Shown here: positions 17,601 through 25,052 of the stretch, one piece after another | Layout: the number at the start of each line of letters is the position of its first letter | Numbering within the stretch: the first letter of the stretch is position 1 | Origin: Planctomycetaceae bacterium | GTDB lineage: Bacteria; Planctomycetota; Planctomycetia; Pirellulales; Pirellulaceae | Length of the DNA stretch: 64,000 nt | Direction: 5' to 3' | Assembly (NCBI GenBank): GCA_002726515.1 | Contig: PBTE01000041.1 | Location: forward strand, 1 to 64,000 | The notes under the pieces: generated by a model | Database searches by the model: none | What the model saw: the letters and a program-made list of their open reading frames with translations, nothing else | Told to the model about the DNA's origin: nothing | Program-made: the position numbers and the translations under genes

Positions 17601-19764
17601 GACCGGCGGTACAGATCATCATTTCACAGTCGCCCGCTTGTAAAATATTCATCGCAGCCGTGAGCGCGCTCGACCCCGATGTACTCCCTGAATCGATTGC
17701 TGCACCACCGCCCATCAAATTGTAAGCCTTGGTAATTCGAGACACCAAGGTATTGGTGGTATAACTTCCCGTTTCATCAACTATCGAAGGGTGGTGGTCG
17801 ATCAGTTTCTGCTGGTATTCATCGGCCAGCGAACTAGTCAGGTCTTCCTTCACACCCACATTTCGCAAAGCGTTGATTAAACGTTCTTTAAATTCGGGCA
17901 GACGAAGCCCCATCTGTAACGACTCGTGATATTCGCCGCTGGACATGGCACCAACGCAAACGCCCGTTCGCTTACGATTGAATTCTCTATCATGGAATCC
18001 AGCCATCCGCATTGCTTGTTCTACTGCATCCAACATCATGAATTGCAGTGGGTCGGCCGTCGCAATCTGTTTGGGCGGCACACGGTGTGTTTTCCAGTCA
18101 TATTCGAAGTCAGTCACAAATCCACCCTGAATCGACAAGGTGTTTCGCAAATGTTCCGAATGGCGACGCGCCACCTCGTGATCCCATCTTTCCACCGGAA
18201 GCTGAGATTTGCCATCCGTTCCTGATCGAAGCATTTCCCAAAACGCTTCCACGGTTCGAGCACCCGGCAAAACGGCCCCCACACCGAGAATTGCTATTGG
18301 TTCACAAGGGGTGCTTTTTGTAGCCGGCAAGTTCGAAGACAAAGAAGAAAGGGCCGACCCGTCGTCCAGCACGATGTGTACATTCAAGCCCCCTATGCCA
18401 ATGGAATTCACTGCCGCCCGCCGAGGCTGCCCGTCGGCCGGCGTCGGCCAGGGTGTCGGCTCGAGAGGTACTACGAAGGGTGAATTTTTCCAGTCGATTT
18501 TTGGGTTCAACCGCTTGACATTCGGCTGAGGTGGAATCATTCCATTCTTCATACTCAAAATCGTTTTCAACAAACCAGCCATGCCGGCTGTCTCGATCGT
18601 ATGACCCACATTACCTTTCACACTACCGATGGGAATTTTTGTTCCCGGGGGAAGTTTGCCTTCCAGTGTATCGGCAAGGGATTGCAATTCCGTCTGATCG
18701 CCGACCTGGGTCGACGTGGCGTGAGCTTCGATGTACTGAAGTTGGCTGGGATCCAAATCATTTCCGTATGCCCGCTGGATGGCTTCAATTTGTCCTTCTT
18801 TTCGTGGGGCCCACAAACTCTTTCCTTTGCCATCCGTTGAGAGCCCAATCCCTCGAATAAGTGCGTGAATCTGATCGCCGTCAGCCAAGGCGCGATCCAA
18901 AGTCTTGATCAAGAGCGTGACATATCCCTCACCATTGACAAGCCCGTCGGCGTCTTCGTCAAACGGGCGGGTGCCTGTCCCACTAAGGGACTGTGCACGC
19001 GAGAAGAGAACCAGACTGTCGAATTTGCAATACGACGCACCGCCCACAATCGCCATATCAATTTGTCCCAGTTGCAGAGCTCGCGCACCCATCGCCAGCG
19101 AGGCAAGTGACGACGCACAGGCTGCATTCACCACCATGCTGGGACCATCCAACCGCAACATCTTGGTAATCAGTGCAGCACCCCGATGGGGACTCACATT
19201 AAGATCTTTTCTGGAAAGCGGCTCGGCCCGAGATTCCCTGACTTCGCGAACAACCTCTCGAATCACATCACTCGTACGGCCACTCGTGAGCTGATCGATG
19301 TTGTCGATTTCCCGTAAATATTCGGCTACTTGTTCAATCTGGCTGGCAAAGCATATCTCACCCCCCAGTTCGCTGGCCTTCACGTGCCCGATGTAGACAC
19401 CAACTCTTTCACGCAGCGACATGTCGAAAGGATCGAAGGCGGCATGGCGGCAAGCATCGGCCGCCACATCGCAAATTGTCAAATGGGCAACATCTGAAGT
19501 TGCTAGGTCCTCGGGAGTGAGAGGACAGCGACTGGGATCTATGGGCTGATAGTCCATCAGACAAGCAATGGAGGCATAGGATTTACAAAGCACTCCCTTA
19601 TTCGGATCGAAATAGAGCTGCCGATTGAACCTCTCAGCTGGTATTTCTGCCTCCGTACAACGCCCCTGCAGAAGCAATTCCCAATACTCATCCAAATCGT
19701 TTGCACCAGGCATGCGGCACGCCATGCCCACAACTGCCAACGGGACATTATTGAATTTCGCCAT
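11632..19764 (-). CDS. PUFA-type iterative PKS: KS - KS/CLF - AT - C45 Ntn-hydrolase - KR - DH
   Basis: The protein has 2710 residues. KS1 (1-470) has NAACASS with Cys216, EAHATST His348 and GNVGH His388, so it is catalytically complete. KS2 (490-940) has Ser694 at the Cys position and ETAAYG with Ala822 in place of His, so it is a chain-length-factor-like partner. AT (1075-1370): GHSFG with Ser1168, and RAFH with His1272, the malonyl type. Residues 1452-1798 are a C45/penicillin acyltransferase-like Ntn domain (GSAYDMGYQMG; GSGCSQ with Cys1544; AANEDLP). KR (1840-2370): VTGGARGVT, Ser2272, Tyr2285 and Asn2289. DH (2420-2710): His2457 and Asp2628. There is no ACP and no ER domain; both are on neighbouring genes. 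A Ser/Glu-rich linker precedes C45 and an Ala/Val-rich linker precedes DH. ATG start, 3 nt after the ligase stop. Domain calls are strong; product unknown. Confidence 0.93.
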   Translation of the reverse strand: MAKFNNVPLAVVGMACRMPGANDLDEYWELLLQGRCTEAEIPAERFNRQLYFDPNKGVLCKSYASIACLMDYQPIDPSRCPLTPEDLATSDVAHLTICDVAADACRHAAFDPFDMSLRERVGVYIGHVKASELGGEICFASQIEQVAEYLREIDNIDQLTSGRTSDVIREVVREVRESRAEPLSRKDLNVSPHRGAALITKMLRLDGPSMVVNAACASSLASLAMGARALQLGQIDMAIVGGASYCKFDSLVLFSRAQSLSGTGTRPFDEDADGLVNGEGYVTLLIKTLDRALADGDQIHALIRGIGLSTDGKGKSLWAPRKEGQIEAIQRAYGNDLDPSQLQYIEAHATSTQVGDQTELQSLADTLEGKLPPGTKIPIGSVKGNVGHTIETAGMAGLLKTILSMKNGMIPPQPNVKRLNPKIDWKNSPFVVPLEPTPWPTPADGQPRRAAVNSIGIGGLNVHIVLDDGSALSSLSSNLPATKSTPCEPIAILGVGAVLPGARTVEAFWEMLRSGTDGKSQLPVERWDHEVARRHSEHLRNTLSIQGGFVTDFEYDWKTHRVPPKQIATADPLQFMMLDAVEQAMRMAGFHDREFNRKRTGVCVGAMSSGEYHESLQMGLRLPEFKERLINALRNVGVKEDLTSSLADEYQQKLIDHHPSIVDETGSYTTNTLVSRITKAYNLMGGGAAIDSGSTSGSSALTAAMNILQAGDCEMMICTAGHRSMGYMTYEQQACRGVLASDSPPNPLDAQANGFLPGEGTAVVVLKRLSDAQRDGDKVRAIIRGFGVASSDSFQQAMQQAIQRSHQHAAIQSQEVCVVETAAYGVAEADREEIAALAGCYGSQRPQPLTLGTLTSQIGHTGGTAGMAGLLKTVDALEQMNAPANLFLDQVSAAVATEKDCLAVNASSTPLHALTEDGRAIAGVSSANENRVAYHFLVERGEKVPVQETPKSPARQSTAGSAVQGVAHSDSYMPVPDLFGKFRIVRLGAESLPDLVNRVVPLSKSVEDTKLLFQHADAQDRFSPDQRMRMAVVAENPEELHQKLNLAAPLLSRSESLGVLAERGVFCHQMSDVSPRVAFLFPGHGSQYIGMLKSLVECFPPAADAMSKLDARLTQLGFANFSQVAWERGETLGVDVWQTQLALLTADTIVLSALRAMNIQPDCISGHSFGEFPALLAAGAWSFEAAALATHARCSAIENSKNARGIMLSVAAGPEVLERHAADLQGRIHVSVRNAPDQIVVGGEESFVKTLAERLKKVDIVTRVLAAPRAFHTPLMQDTKLPFAEALAQIEIGPPRIPLLSSVTNKYVADPDEIRHNLVAQMTDPVHYDDLIDRLVHGGNNIFVEVGPHQILTKLHRRLLGHRDVVIIGSDQPKRSGLRQLLHVRACLECAGAFSAVHADEAMFGSPALDSRQPESSDSTSEIVPTESAREAEFNVSSDNLSEQPEKSEHQNILTLSGSAYDMGYQMGQVEGPVIRNILQRYANLVGSKWHRLPDIQEDAAAADRYFQPDDLEELRGIADGAGVSHESVIAHNLMLYPDKGSGCSQFAVSASTNSSAGLIHAANEDLPLALSVTKCLRRNVQVRKPTNGIPHVVLGLAGELAGINGMNCRGIAVTSTMLLDLPRRREIKQGRAHNAIVKSILSQADNIDTAIEITRCFCGMGGWSLCISHAPSDEITYLEYDGQDLQVQRNVKRHVSANHCRLHQPVDTPPKHSVHRATRLQQLIDTANQQDVSVEHAQATLRDRFDIGRDRETPHPTMNTIRRVDNQISLVMQPAAGTMWITCPDVEECDNDEYRVLNVNELLTAVPASLTKSNGTRLPASIENVQRSSNNGKLRSILKGEAAQTALQDYGVGPASRNGDVCFRFVMRTVETSEPDSNQTALNGSAIIVGDNSVSRALQQRLQSSGTAAHILAVSDDIDEVLSHLEQMFQDSLVLHLFLLTPYDDNATTSTEESTWIQRRRRGASLPYFVCQRWCQLLLEADALEQATVMAATVMGGDFGFSGTVRSAESGALTGLVKSMKIELGVKTQGRFRAKIVDVSESQSPAEIAATICLEHAVDLNEVEVGYEQDRRLVVRPVVQPIGELSQQEDIPKGGTWVVTGGARGVTAVVARELGKRYGLKLHLIGSSPVPKIDDSWRNMNDAQVKQLRAQVMKEAVARKEVPAATWGKVEKAIEIDKNLRMFREEGVQFTYYATDITDRIALAQVLNEIRKKDGPLEGIVHGAGFESSLRFEKKKRDLVERTIAVKVDGAAALMDLTREDPLRYFLAFGSVSGRFGGLGQTDYGMANDMLCKLVDWFRQQRTDCKSTCFHWHAWDEVGMAVRPESRHLREVGGVTYMPTKEGANHLINEIRAGLPEREILITGWPFHKLNPEYASKVSGGSKAASSPKVSVPPRADSNMTATAVAMESMTAVAVATRPCIKHFPLVDEILAVDEAGGAVTAVNFDPMSEPFLTQHLFKKRPILPAVISMSSVAQATLAVQEGSRFVAAICDVQLLEPMRFHTDRLSQAKVHLEAGPNGVSCLLTSDFYSRAGKLVHPDRPYMKARIELADEPAAPVAEQPPLAPEPLKEFNYPDGVVLYHGEVFRALKEVVTAGDRGWGVIESLDTQDLAGCRQGDQWIIPASAIDAAFYTCGVHVRKKIRGVAKIPKSIERLRVGRSPRVGEKLLAVVRCRELSEQHSVYDFNIHGDDGSVIVMVEGYHGVLIPREG

Positions 19765-19767
19765 CTC

Positions 19768-21264
19768 TCAGCCTCGAATCAGTTTTTGATTGTGGTTACG
19801 CTGCAACTTCTCGACGAATTCGATTCGGCTGGGAACCTTTGCCGCATCGAGCCGGCTTCTCAAAAATTCTTTCACGTGGCCCTGGTTGGGCATGGAGTTA
19901 TTCCGAGGTACCACATACGCAACGATTGATTCGCCCAGCTGCTCATCACTGTATCCGGCTACGTAGGCCTCGGTGATGTCCGGATAACCTACCAACTCTT
20001 GTTCAACTTCTTCTGGACTCACACTGATTCCCCGAGTGATGATGATGTTTTTTCTGCGTCCGCGAATGTAGAGAAACTGGTCCTCATCCAGGTAACCGCA
20101 ATCTCCAGTCCGCAAATAACCGTCCTGAATCGATTCAGCAGTCAAATCGGACTTTTTGTAGTATCCCAGCATGACATTGGGGCCCTTCACCGTAATTTCA
20201 CCCAACTGCCCTGCAGGAAGCGAACGCCCCAGCTCGTCAATGATCTTGATTTCCACATGCCTTAATGCGCGTCCAGAACTTCCCATCTTGTTCATTTGGT
20301 CTTCAGGCAGCAGGGTTGAACAGCGAGGCGCGGCTTCCGTGAGCCCATAGCCGTAATAGAAGCCAACATTCGGAAACGAGCTGATGACTTGGCGAAATAC
20401 ATCCTGTGCAAATGGTGCAGAAGCGAAAAATATTTTCTTGACGGACGTAAGCTTGCGTCCCACCTCAGAAGCCTTGGAAAGCATATTCATCAAAATGAAC
20501 GGTGTCACATTAGCCACCGTAATCTGTCGCTCCTGCAACAAACGACAGAAGTTGCCCAGTACGAAGATGCCTTTATAGATATGAATGGTCATTCCCGCAG
20601 ACAGGTAAGCCAGGAATTCGGTGGTGTGAGTTCCCACGGCGGTCATCGGCAGGACGATTGCAGCACGATCTTCTTTCGTTAATTGAGCGACTTCGTTGAA
20701 CGACTCGATGTTCGCGAAAATGTTCTGGTGAGATAGCATCACACGTTTTGGATCATTGGCCGTACCCGATGTCGAAATCATCACCGCGACGTGATCATTA
20801 TTATTGGTCGATGGCAAGAGAGAGCGTTCTGCCTGAACATGACTGGGCATCCATTCCAACTTCATATCACGGCCACCGCTGCTAAGCGTGATGACCGCAC
20901 GGACAGCTGGAACACTTCGGGCTGATTGTTTGACGGCTTCAACGTGCTTGGCGTCGGTCACCACGTAGTCTGCGTCGCAGTACGCCAATTCAGACGGCAA
21001 ACGATTCAACGGCAAGGAAACCGGCGTGGGAGCAGGAACTGCGTCTGCCTTCGAAATACCAAAGTACCCCACCGCATACTCAATGGAATTCCCGATAAAC
21101 ATCAAACCGTGCCCACCAATCAAACCGTTGCTTTTCAGCAAATGGCACAGCTTGTCGCTCAGTGCATGAAGATCCCCGTAGGTAATGCAATCCTCTCCGT
21201 GGAGAATCGCCGGAAGAAGCGCACCTTGGGCCGCGCCACGAATCACGATATCGTGGATTTTCAT
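19768..21264 (-). CDS. Acyl-AMP/acyl-CoA ligase feeding the PKS
   Basis: This class I adenylate-forming enzyme has about 498 residues. It has the P-loop MISTSGTANDPK, the A5 motif GYGLTEAAPR, GYLRTGDCGYLDED, the hinge RGRRKNIIITRG, and the A10 lysine near the C-terminus (NHNQKLIRG). It would activate a carboxylic acid as acyl-AMP and pass it to CoA or to an ACP, most likely the starter unit for the neighbouring synthase. Frame-open starts lie at GTG 21297, which overlaps the ACP stop, ATG 21279 and ATG 21264. The last is preferred because family members begin about ten residues before the HDIVIRGAAQ helix and a GGAA lies upstream. Substrate not predictable. Confidence 0.88.
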   Translation of the reverse strand: MKIHDIVIRGAAQGALLPAILHGEDCITYGDLHALSDKLCHLLKSNGLIGGHGLMFIGNSIEYAVGYFGISKADAVPAPTPVSLPLNRLPSELAYCDADYVVTDAKHVEAVKQSARSVPAVRAVITLSSGGRDMKLEWMPSHVQAERSLLPSTNNNDHVAVMISTSGTANDPKRVMLSHQNIFANIESFNEVAQLTKEDRAAIVLPMTAVGTHTTEFLAYLSAGMTIHIYKGIFVLGNFCRLLQERQITVANVTPFILMNMLSKASEVGRKLTSVKKIFFASAPFAQDVFRQVISSFPNVGFYYGYGLTEAAPRCSTLLPEDQMNKMGSSGRALRHVEIKIIDELGRSLPAGQLGEITVKGPNVMLGYYKKSDLTAESIQDGYLRTGDCGYLDEDQFLYIRGRRKNIIITRGISVSPEEVEQELVGYPDITEAYVAGYSDEQLGESIVAYVVPRNNSMPNQGHVKEFLRSRLDAAKVPSRIEFVEKLQRNHNQKLIRG

Positions 21265-21297
21265 GGTGTTTAATTCCATGACCGAGTCACGTAACAC

Positions 21298-23469
21298 TCA
21301 GTTCTTTTCGGCGAGTTTACGTCCAATCAATGAAGCAAACGCACCGGAGTTATTGAGACTCTCTATTTCGAGATCCTCGAGGCTAATCGAGATGGCGTAG
21401 TGTTGTTCGACCGCCGTGATCAAGTCCAGCATTCCGACCGAGTCGAGACCTACATCATCGATCAATCGTGTGTTACTTGTCAGGCTAGCCTTAACGTCGT
21501 TCGCCATACTCCTTTCCGTGATAATTCGACTCAGCGTTTTCAGGATCGATCGTTCATCCGTTGACACTGGTTTTCCATTCCGATGGTCCGTCGAATTTAT
21601 CGAAGACGAAGTTGGTGCTAGCGGCACCGATGCATCCGTTGCAGACTTCGAAGGGGGGGGGGCACCTTGGAGAAAAATCATCACATCGCGTAATGTGGCA
21701 AAATCGTCCAAAGTTAGGTCTTCGGTGGGTGTGACATCGAACTCAAAATACTCTCGCAGTTCACCAAATAACTGGGCTTTCTTGATACTGTCGATTCCCA
21801 GGTCAGCTTCCAAATCGGCATCCAACTCGACAATTTCAGGGGGATACCCGGTTTGCTCAACCACAAAGTTAATCAGGAATTCGTCCAGGTGTTCTGTGGG
21901 AGGCGTCTTCTCTGCGCCTGCTGGACTCGTGATCGTCGTGCCCGGATTCGAAGGCTGCGTCGGCTGGGACGTCGTGGTTTCTTCAAGGTTCTGATCCGTG
22001 AACTGCCCTGATGGGGATTCTTCTTGAGGCGTCTGAGGGTGAATTCCCTGTAGAAAATTCAACACGTCTCGCAACGTTACAAAATCGTCGAGCGTTAATT
22101 CTTCGCTGGGAGTGATGTCGAAGTATTCTCGAAGTTCCCCGAAAAGCTGGGCTTTCTTGATGCTATCGATTCCCAAATCAGCTTCAAGATCTGCGTCCAG
22201 TTCAACAATCTCTGCAGGATAGCCTGTTTGTTCCACGACGAAGTTGACCAGGAACGGTTCCAGCTGTTCTTGCGACGGTGCCCTATCTGTCGCCGCTGTC
22301 GTTGTCGTGGATAGGCTCGAGTTTGATGTGTCCTGTAACTCGGCTGCGGAGTCCACTGCATCACGCCCGCCAGAAGACACCGGCTCAGTTTTCACCTGAT
22401 CCAGAGCAGGTGGTGATGGCGACTCAACCTGAGTCGAACCGGGCGTTTGCTGGTTTTGTTGAGTTCCCTGCAAAAACTCCATGACGTCGCGCAAAGTCAA
22501 AAAGTCATCCAGTGATAAATCTTGGCTGGGAGTTATGTCGAAGTACTCTCGAAGTTCACCAAACAACTGTGCTTTCTTAATACTGTCGATGCCAAGATCG
22601 GCCTCAAGATCCGCGTCCAACTCGACGATCTCCGCGGGATAACCCGTTTGTTCGACGACGAAATTGATCAAAAACGGTTCCAACTGATCAGAAATCGGCT
22701 CCTCAGTATCGGTATTGACCCTCCCAGAACCTTCCGGAACAGAGTTAGACGTGACCGTCGAGACCGGCGACGAAGATGAAAAGGTAGTCACGGTACTCGC
22801 CGACTGGTCATTGGAAACCGGCGGGTTTGCAGCGGGCACGGACGCCTGATTTCCGATGTCGCTACCGTCCGATGCCATACGAAGATAATCGACTACATGC
22901 GCCAGCGTGGAAAAGTCGTCGAGTGTCATATCTTCGGTGGCGGTCATTTCAAAATCGAAGTATTCCCGCAACTCACCAAACAATTGTGCTTTTTTGATAC
23001 TGTCAATGCCGAGGTCCGCTTCCAGGTCGGCATCCAAGTCAACAATTTCTGCGGGATAACCGGTCTGTTCCACCACAAAATTGATTAGAAATGTTTCCAG
23101 TTGTTCAGGTGGGGGTGTAGATTTCTTGGCCCGTGAAGTGCCATTGTTGGAGTGTGCCGCTTGGCTCTCTGCCACTGCGACAGGGATCGCCGGAGAGGGC
23201 TCGTTATCGGACGGAAATGGCGTTGTCGCCGACTCCGTTGTCACTTCGCCCGACGTAATTTCCCGACGAGAGCCAGGCTCCGCAATCGCCGCCAATTCAC
23301 CTGGAATTTGATGCCGGGGCACAGTACCGACTTGCGACATCGCCTTGTCACGCATTTTGTTCTTGCGAACCATCGTTGCGTCAAAATGCACGATACTGGA
23401 AGAATGCGATGCACTCGATTCAGGATCGCCGTTCTTGGACGCAACTCCAGGGTTGTAGGAAGTGGTCAT
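21298..23469 (-). CDS. Acyl-carrier protein array: four tandem PUFA-type ACPs plus a divergent fifth
   Basis: The protein has 723 residues from the ATG, or 730 from a TTG at 23490. Counting from the TTG, ACPs lie at about 129-206, 268-343, 408-483 and 533-609. They are nearly identical, and each carries DLGIDSIKKAQLFGELREYF, the PUFA-synthase signature, with pantetheinylated Ser164, 303, 443 and 568. A fifth, unrelated ACP (645-730) has DVGLDSVGML with Ser684. Linkers are Ser/Thr/Pro/Gln-rich and presumably flexible. In classical PfaA proteins the ACPs are inside the synthase; here they are a free-standing protein. AGAAG lies 4 nt before the ATG at 23469. The stop overlaps the earliest possible start of the ligase. 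Confidence 0.93.
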   Translation of the reverse strand: MTTSYNPGVASKNGDPESSASHSSSIVHFDATMVRKNKMRDKAMSQVGTVPRHQIPGELAAIAEPGSRREITSGEVTTESATTPFPSDNEPSPAIPVAVAESQAAHSNNGTSRAKKSTPPPEQLETFLINFVVEQTGYPAEIVDLDADLEADLGIDSIKKAQLFGELREYFDFEMTATEDMTLDDFSTLAHVVDYLRMASDGSDIGNQASVPAANPPVSNDQSASTVTTFSSSSPVSTVTSNSVPEGSGRVNTDTEEPISDQLEPFLINFVVEQTGYPAEIVELDADLEADLGIDSIKKAQLFGELREYFDITPSQDLSLDDFLTLRDVMEFLQGTQQNQQTPGSTQVESPSPPALDQVKTEPVSSGGRDAVDSAAELQDTSNSSLSTTTTAATDRAPSQEQLEPFLVNFVVEQTGYPAEIVELDADLEADLGIDSIKKAQLFGELREYFDITPSEELTLDDFVTLRDVLNFLQGIHPQTPQEESPSGQFTDQNLEETTTSQPTQPSNPGTTITSPAGAEKTPPTEHLDEFLINFVVEQTGYPPEIVELDADLEADLGIDSIKKAQLFGELREYFEFDVTPTEDLTLDDFATLRDVMIFLQGAPPPSKSATDASVPLAPTSSSINSTDHRNGKPVSTDERSILKTLSRIITERSMANDVKASLTSNTRLIDDVGLDSVGMLDLITAVEQHYAISISLEDLEIESLNNSGAFASLIGRKLAEKN
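21664..23106 (-). repeat. Four-fold imperfect coding repeat (ACP units)
   Basis: Units of about 230 bp at 22873-23106, 22462-22689, 22042-22269 and 21664-21894 encode the four similar ACPs and are also close at DNA level. Each contains recognisable versions of the stretch coding for VVEQTGYPAEIVELDADLEA (split by linkers of 100-190 bp that are not conserved). The pattern points to tandem duplication with later homogenisation. Confidence 0.85.
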
Positions 23470-23508
23470 AATCTTCTGCTCACTTGTCAATATTGCGACT
23501 TTGTTTCT

Positions 23509-24981
23509 CTAGGGACTCGGCTGTGTCACATGTCCCAGTACCCTCGCCAGTTGTGCAGGTGGTGGCGTGTTACCTTGGATCAACGCTTGCGAAGTCCTCA
23601 AAGATTCCCCAACAGAAATTTCGTTTCGCAATAGTCGCGAAAAAGTGTCGGTGTTGAGATAAAAGTAGTGTTCAGAGCGAGTCGATAGGCCTGGGCGAGC
23701 CGACACAGGGCGCAGTTCGCTGTCCAGCATGAGTTCCCACTGGCCCCCGCCTGGTCCAGTCACCTGGAGACCAACCGGCTGTCCCCGGTCCCAGTCCAAA
23801 TCTGTGTTCAATAGTTGTTCGAGATGCTGTTGGATATCCAACTCCAACTGAATGGGAGCAGGGCGAGGCCAACCAAAATTGGATTCGATCGCATATTTAC
23901 AGAGATGAACCAACATCTCGCAATTCACTTCGGGAGGCGGAAGATGTGGCGCAGCACGACGAGTGTTGGTCAAGTCAAATTCCGGATCATCCTTCCAATA
24001 CGACTCGTAAATCTTCATCTGATCGCGGAAATACTCCACAAACTCGTCTTGGTTCAACGACCAGGAGGTACTCTGAGTCTGGTCCTCACTCTGTGAAACA
24101 TCTCCATAGGTCAGGAATCCCTGAACCATCGCATCACGCATGACGTTCGCGGTGACGGGCTTGTCAGGTGCCAAATGGAAAATTTGGCCGTGGTGTTCAG
24201 GGTGCGCGATGATGTGAGTCATCACTTCTGATATCCAATCCACGGGAATGAGATTTTTGCGTTCGTGACCCTGAATTTGTATCGATTCCTGTAACGGTGC
24301 GGCGAGTGCTACGTCCCGAATAATGTGCTTGAACATCGTGTGCACAAGCTTCAGAGGGACGTAAAAACCATGAAATGTCGGTGTATATCCAGTGCGAGAA
24401 TCGCCAATGATGATCGCGGCCCGGTAAATCGTGGGGGGATCAATGTGGCGAGCGGCTCGTATCAGTTGTTCTCCTTCAAACTTGCTTCGCTCGTAATCCG
24501 TGTTGAGCTCCTGGCCCTCGTCGAGTTCCCCTTCGTAAATCAGTCCCTCGCGTTTCCCACAGACATACGCAGTTGAGACGTGGTGGAACTGCCGGATTCC
24601 ATTACGTTTACAAAAAGCCAATGCATTCTCCGTGCCACCCACATTGGTACGCCACGGATCCTCGTGAGGCCGCTCTCCATAGTAAGTCACGCTGGCCGCA
24701 TTCTGGACGAGGGACGTGCAATTGGCTGCTACCCAACGCAATTGTTCGTCCGACAAGTCAAATCTGTCGTTCGAGAGATTTCCCTCGAGAATGACAGGGC
24801 GCGGAAGTGCAAAACCCGCTAGTTTCTCCCAGCGAGTCATGATCGATTCTACACGTTGGCGGGCGGACTCCAGTTTAGTGGGGCGCACCAAAACCGCGAC
24901 GCGTAGGCCGGCTACCAGGAAATCGTTCAGTAGATACGACCCGAGTAGACCCGTAGCACCTGTAAGTAAGTGATAAGCCAT
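23509..24981 (-). CDS. Thioester reductase-like protein with a C-terminal SCP2-like domain
   Basis: Residues 1-370 are an extended-SDR thioester reductase (NAD-binding_4 type): LLTGATGLLGSYLL at the N-terminus, AASVTYYGERPHED, VSTAYVCGKR and YERSKFEGE with the Tyr-x3-Lys pair. In NRPS/PKS systems and HglB-type proteins these domains release ACP-bound acyl chains as aldehyde or alcohol. Residues 380-490 look like a sterol-carrier-protein-2 lipid-binding fold (WELMLDSELRPV, YFYLNTDTFSRLLRNE, QGNTPPPAQLARVLG). First gene of the operon. The open frame reaches a TTG at 24987, but ATG 24981 is the better start, giving 490 residues. Reductive release is inference from family; the SCP2-like call is moderate. 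Confidence 0.85.
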   Translation of the reverse strand: MAYHLLTGATGLLGSYLLNDFLVAGLRVAVLVRPTKLESARQRVESIMTRWEKLAGFALPRPVILEGNLSNDRFDLSDEQLRWVAANCTSLVQNAASVTYYGERPHEDPWRTNVGGTENALAFCKRNGIRQFHHVSTAYVCGKREGLIYEGELDEGQELNTDYERSKFEGEQLIRAARHIDPPTIYRAAIIIGDSRTGYTPTFHGFYVPLKLVHTMFKHIIRDVALAAPLQESIQIQGHERKNLIPVDWISEVMTHIIAHPEHHGQIFHLAPDKPVTANVMRDAMVQGFLTYGDVSQSEDQTQSTSWSLNQDEFVEYFRDQMKIYESYWKDDPEFDLTNTRRAAPHLPPPEVNCEMLVHLCKYAIESNFGWPRPAPIQLELDIQQHLEQLLNTDLDWDRGQPVGLQVTGPGGGQWELMLDSELRPVSARPGLSTRSEHYFYLNTDTFSRLLRNEISVGESLRTSQALIQGNTPPPAQLARVLGHVTQPSP

Positions 24982-25014
24982 CTTCAATTGTCACGCATCT
25001 TCAATGAGCGGGAG

Positions 25015-25032
25015 CTACATCCGTGCCTCCTT
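25015..25032 (-). promoter_or_regulatory. Strong Shine-Dalgarno followed by a start-stop codon pair (ATGTAG)
   Basis: On the minus strand AAGGAGG (25032-25026) lies 5 nt before ATG (25020-25018), which is followed directly by TAG (25017-25015). This is an ideal ribosome site on a one-codon ORF in the leader of the PKS operon, 34 nt before the thioester-reductase start. That start itself lacks a good Shine-Dalgarno. Start-stop elements are known to hold initiating ribosomes in other bacteria; the role here is inference. Confidence 0.45.
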
Positions 25033-25052
25033 CTCTCGTCATTTCGATCCTC

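Noticed and set aside
21664-23106. Regularly spaced repeats as a CRISPR array
   Set aside because: Units are about 230 bp, imperfect and in frame, and encode ACP domains; spacers are coding linkers. No cas gene is nearby.
11632-24981. Assignment as a ladderane or heterocyst-glycolipid locus
   Set aside because: The LGIDSIK tandem ACPs, cis CLF and C45 domain do not match either, and the accessory genes of those pathways are missing.
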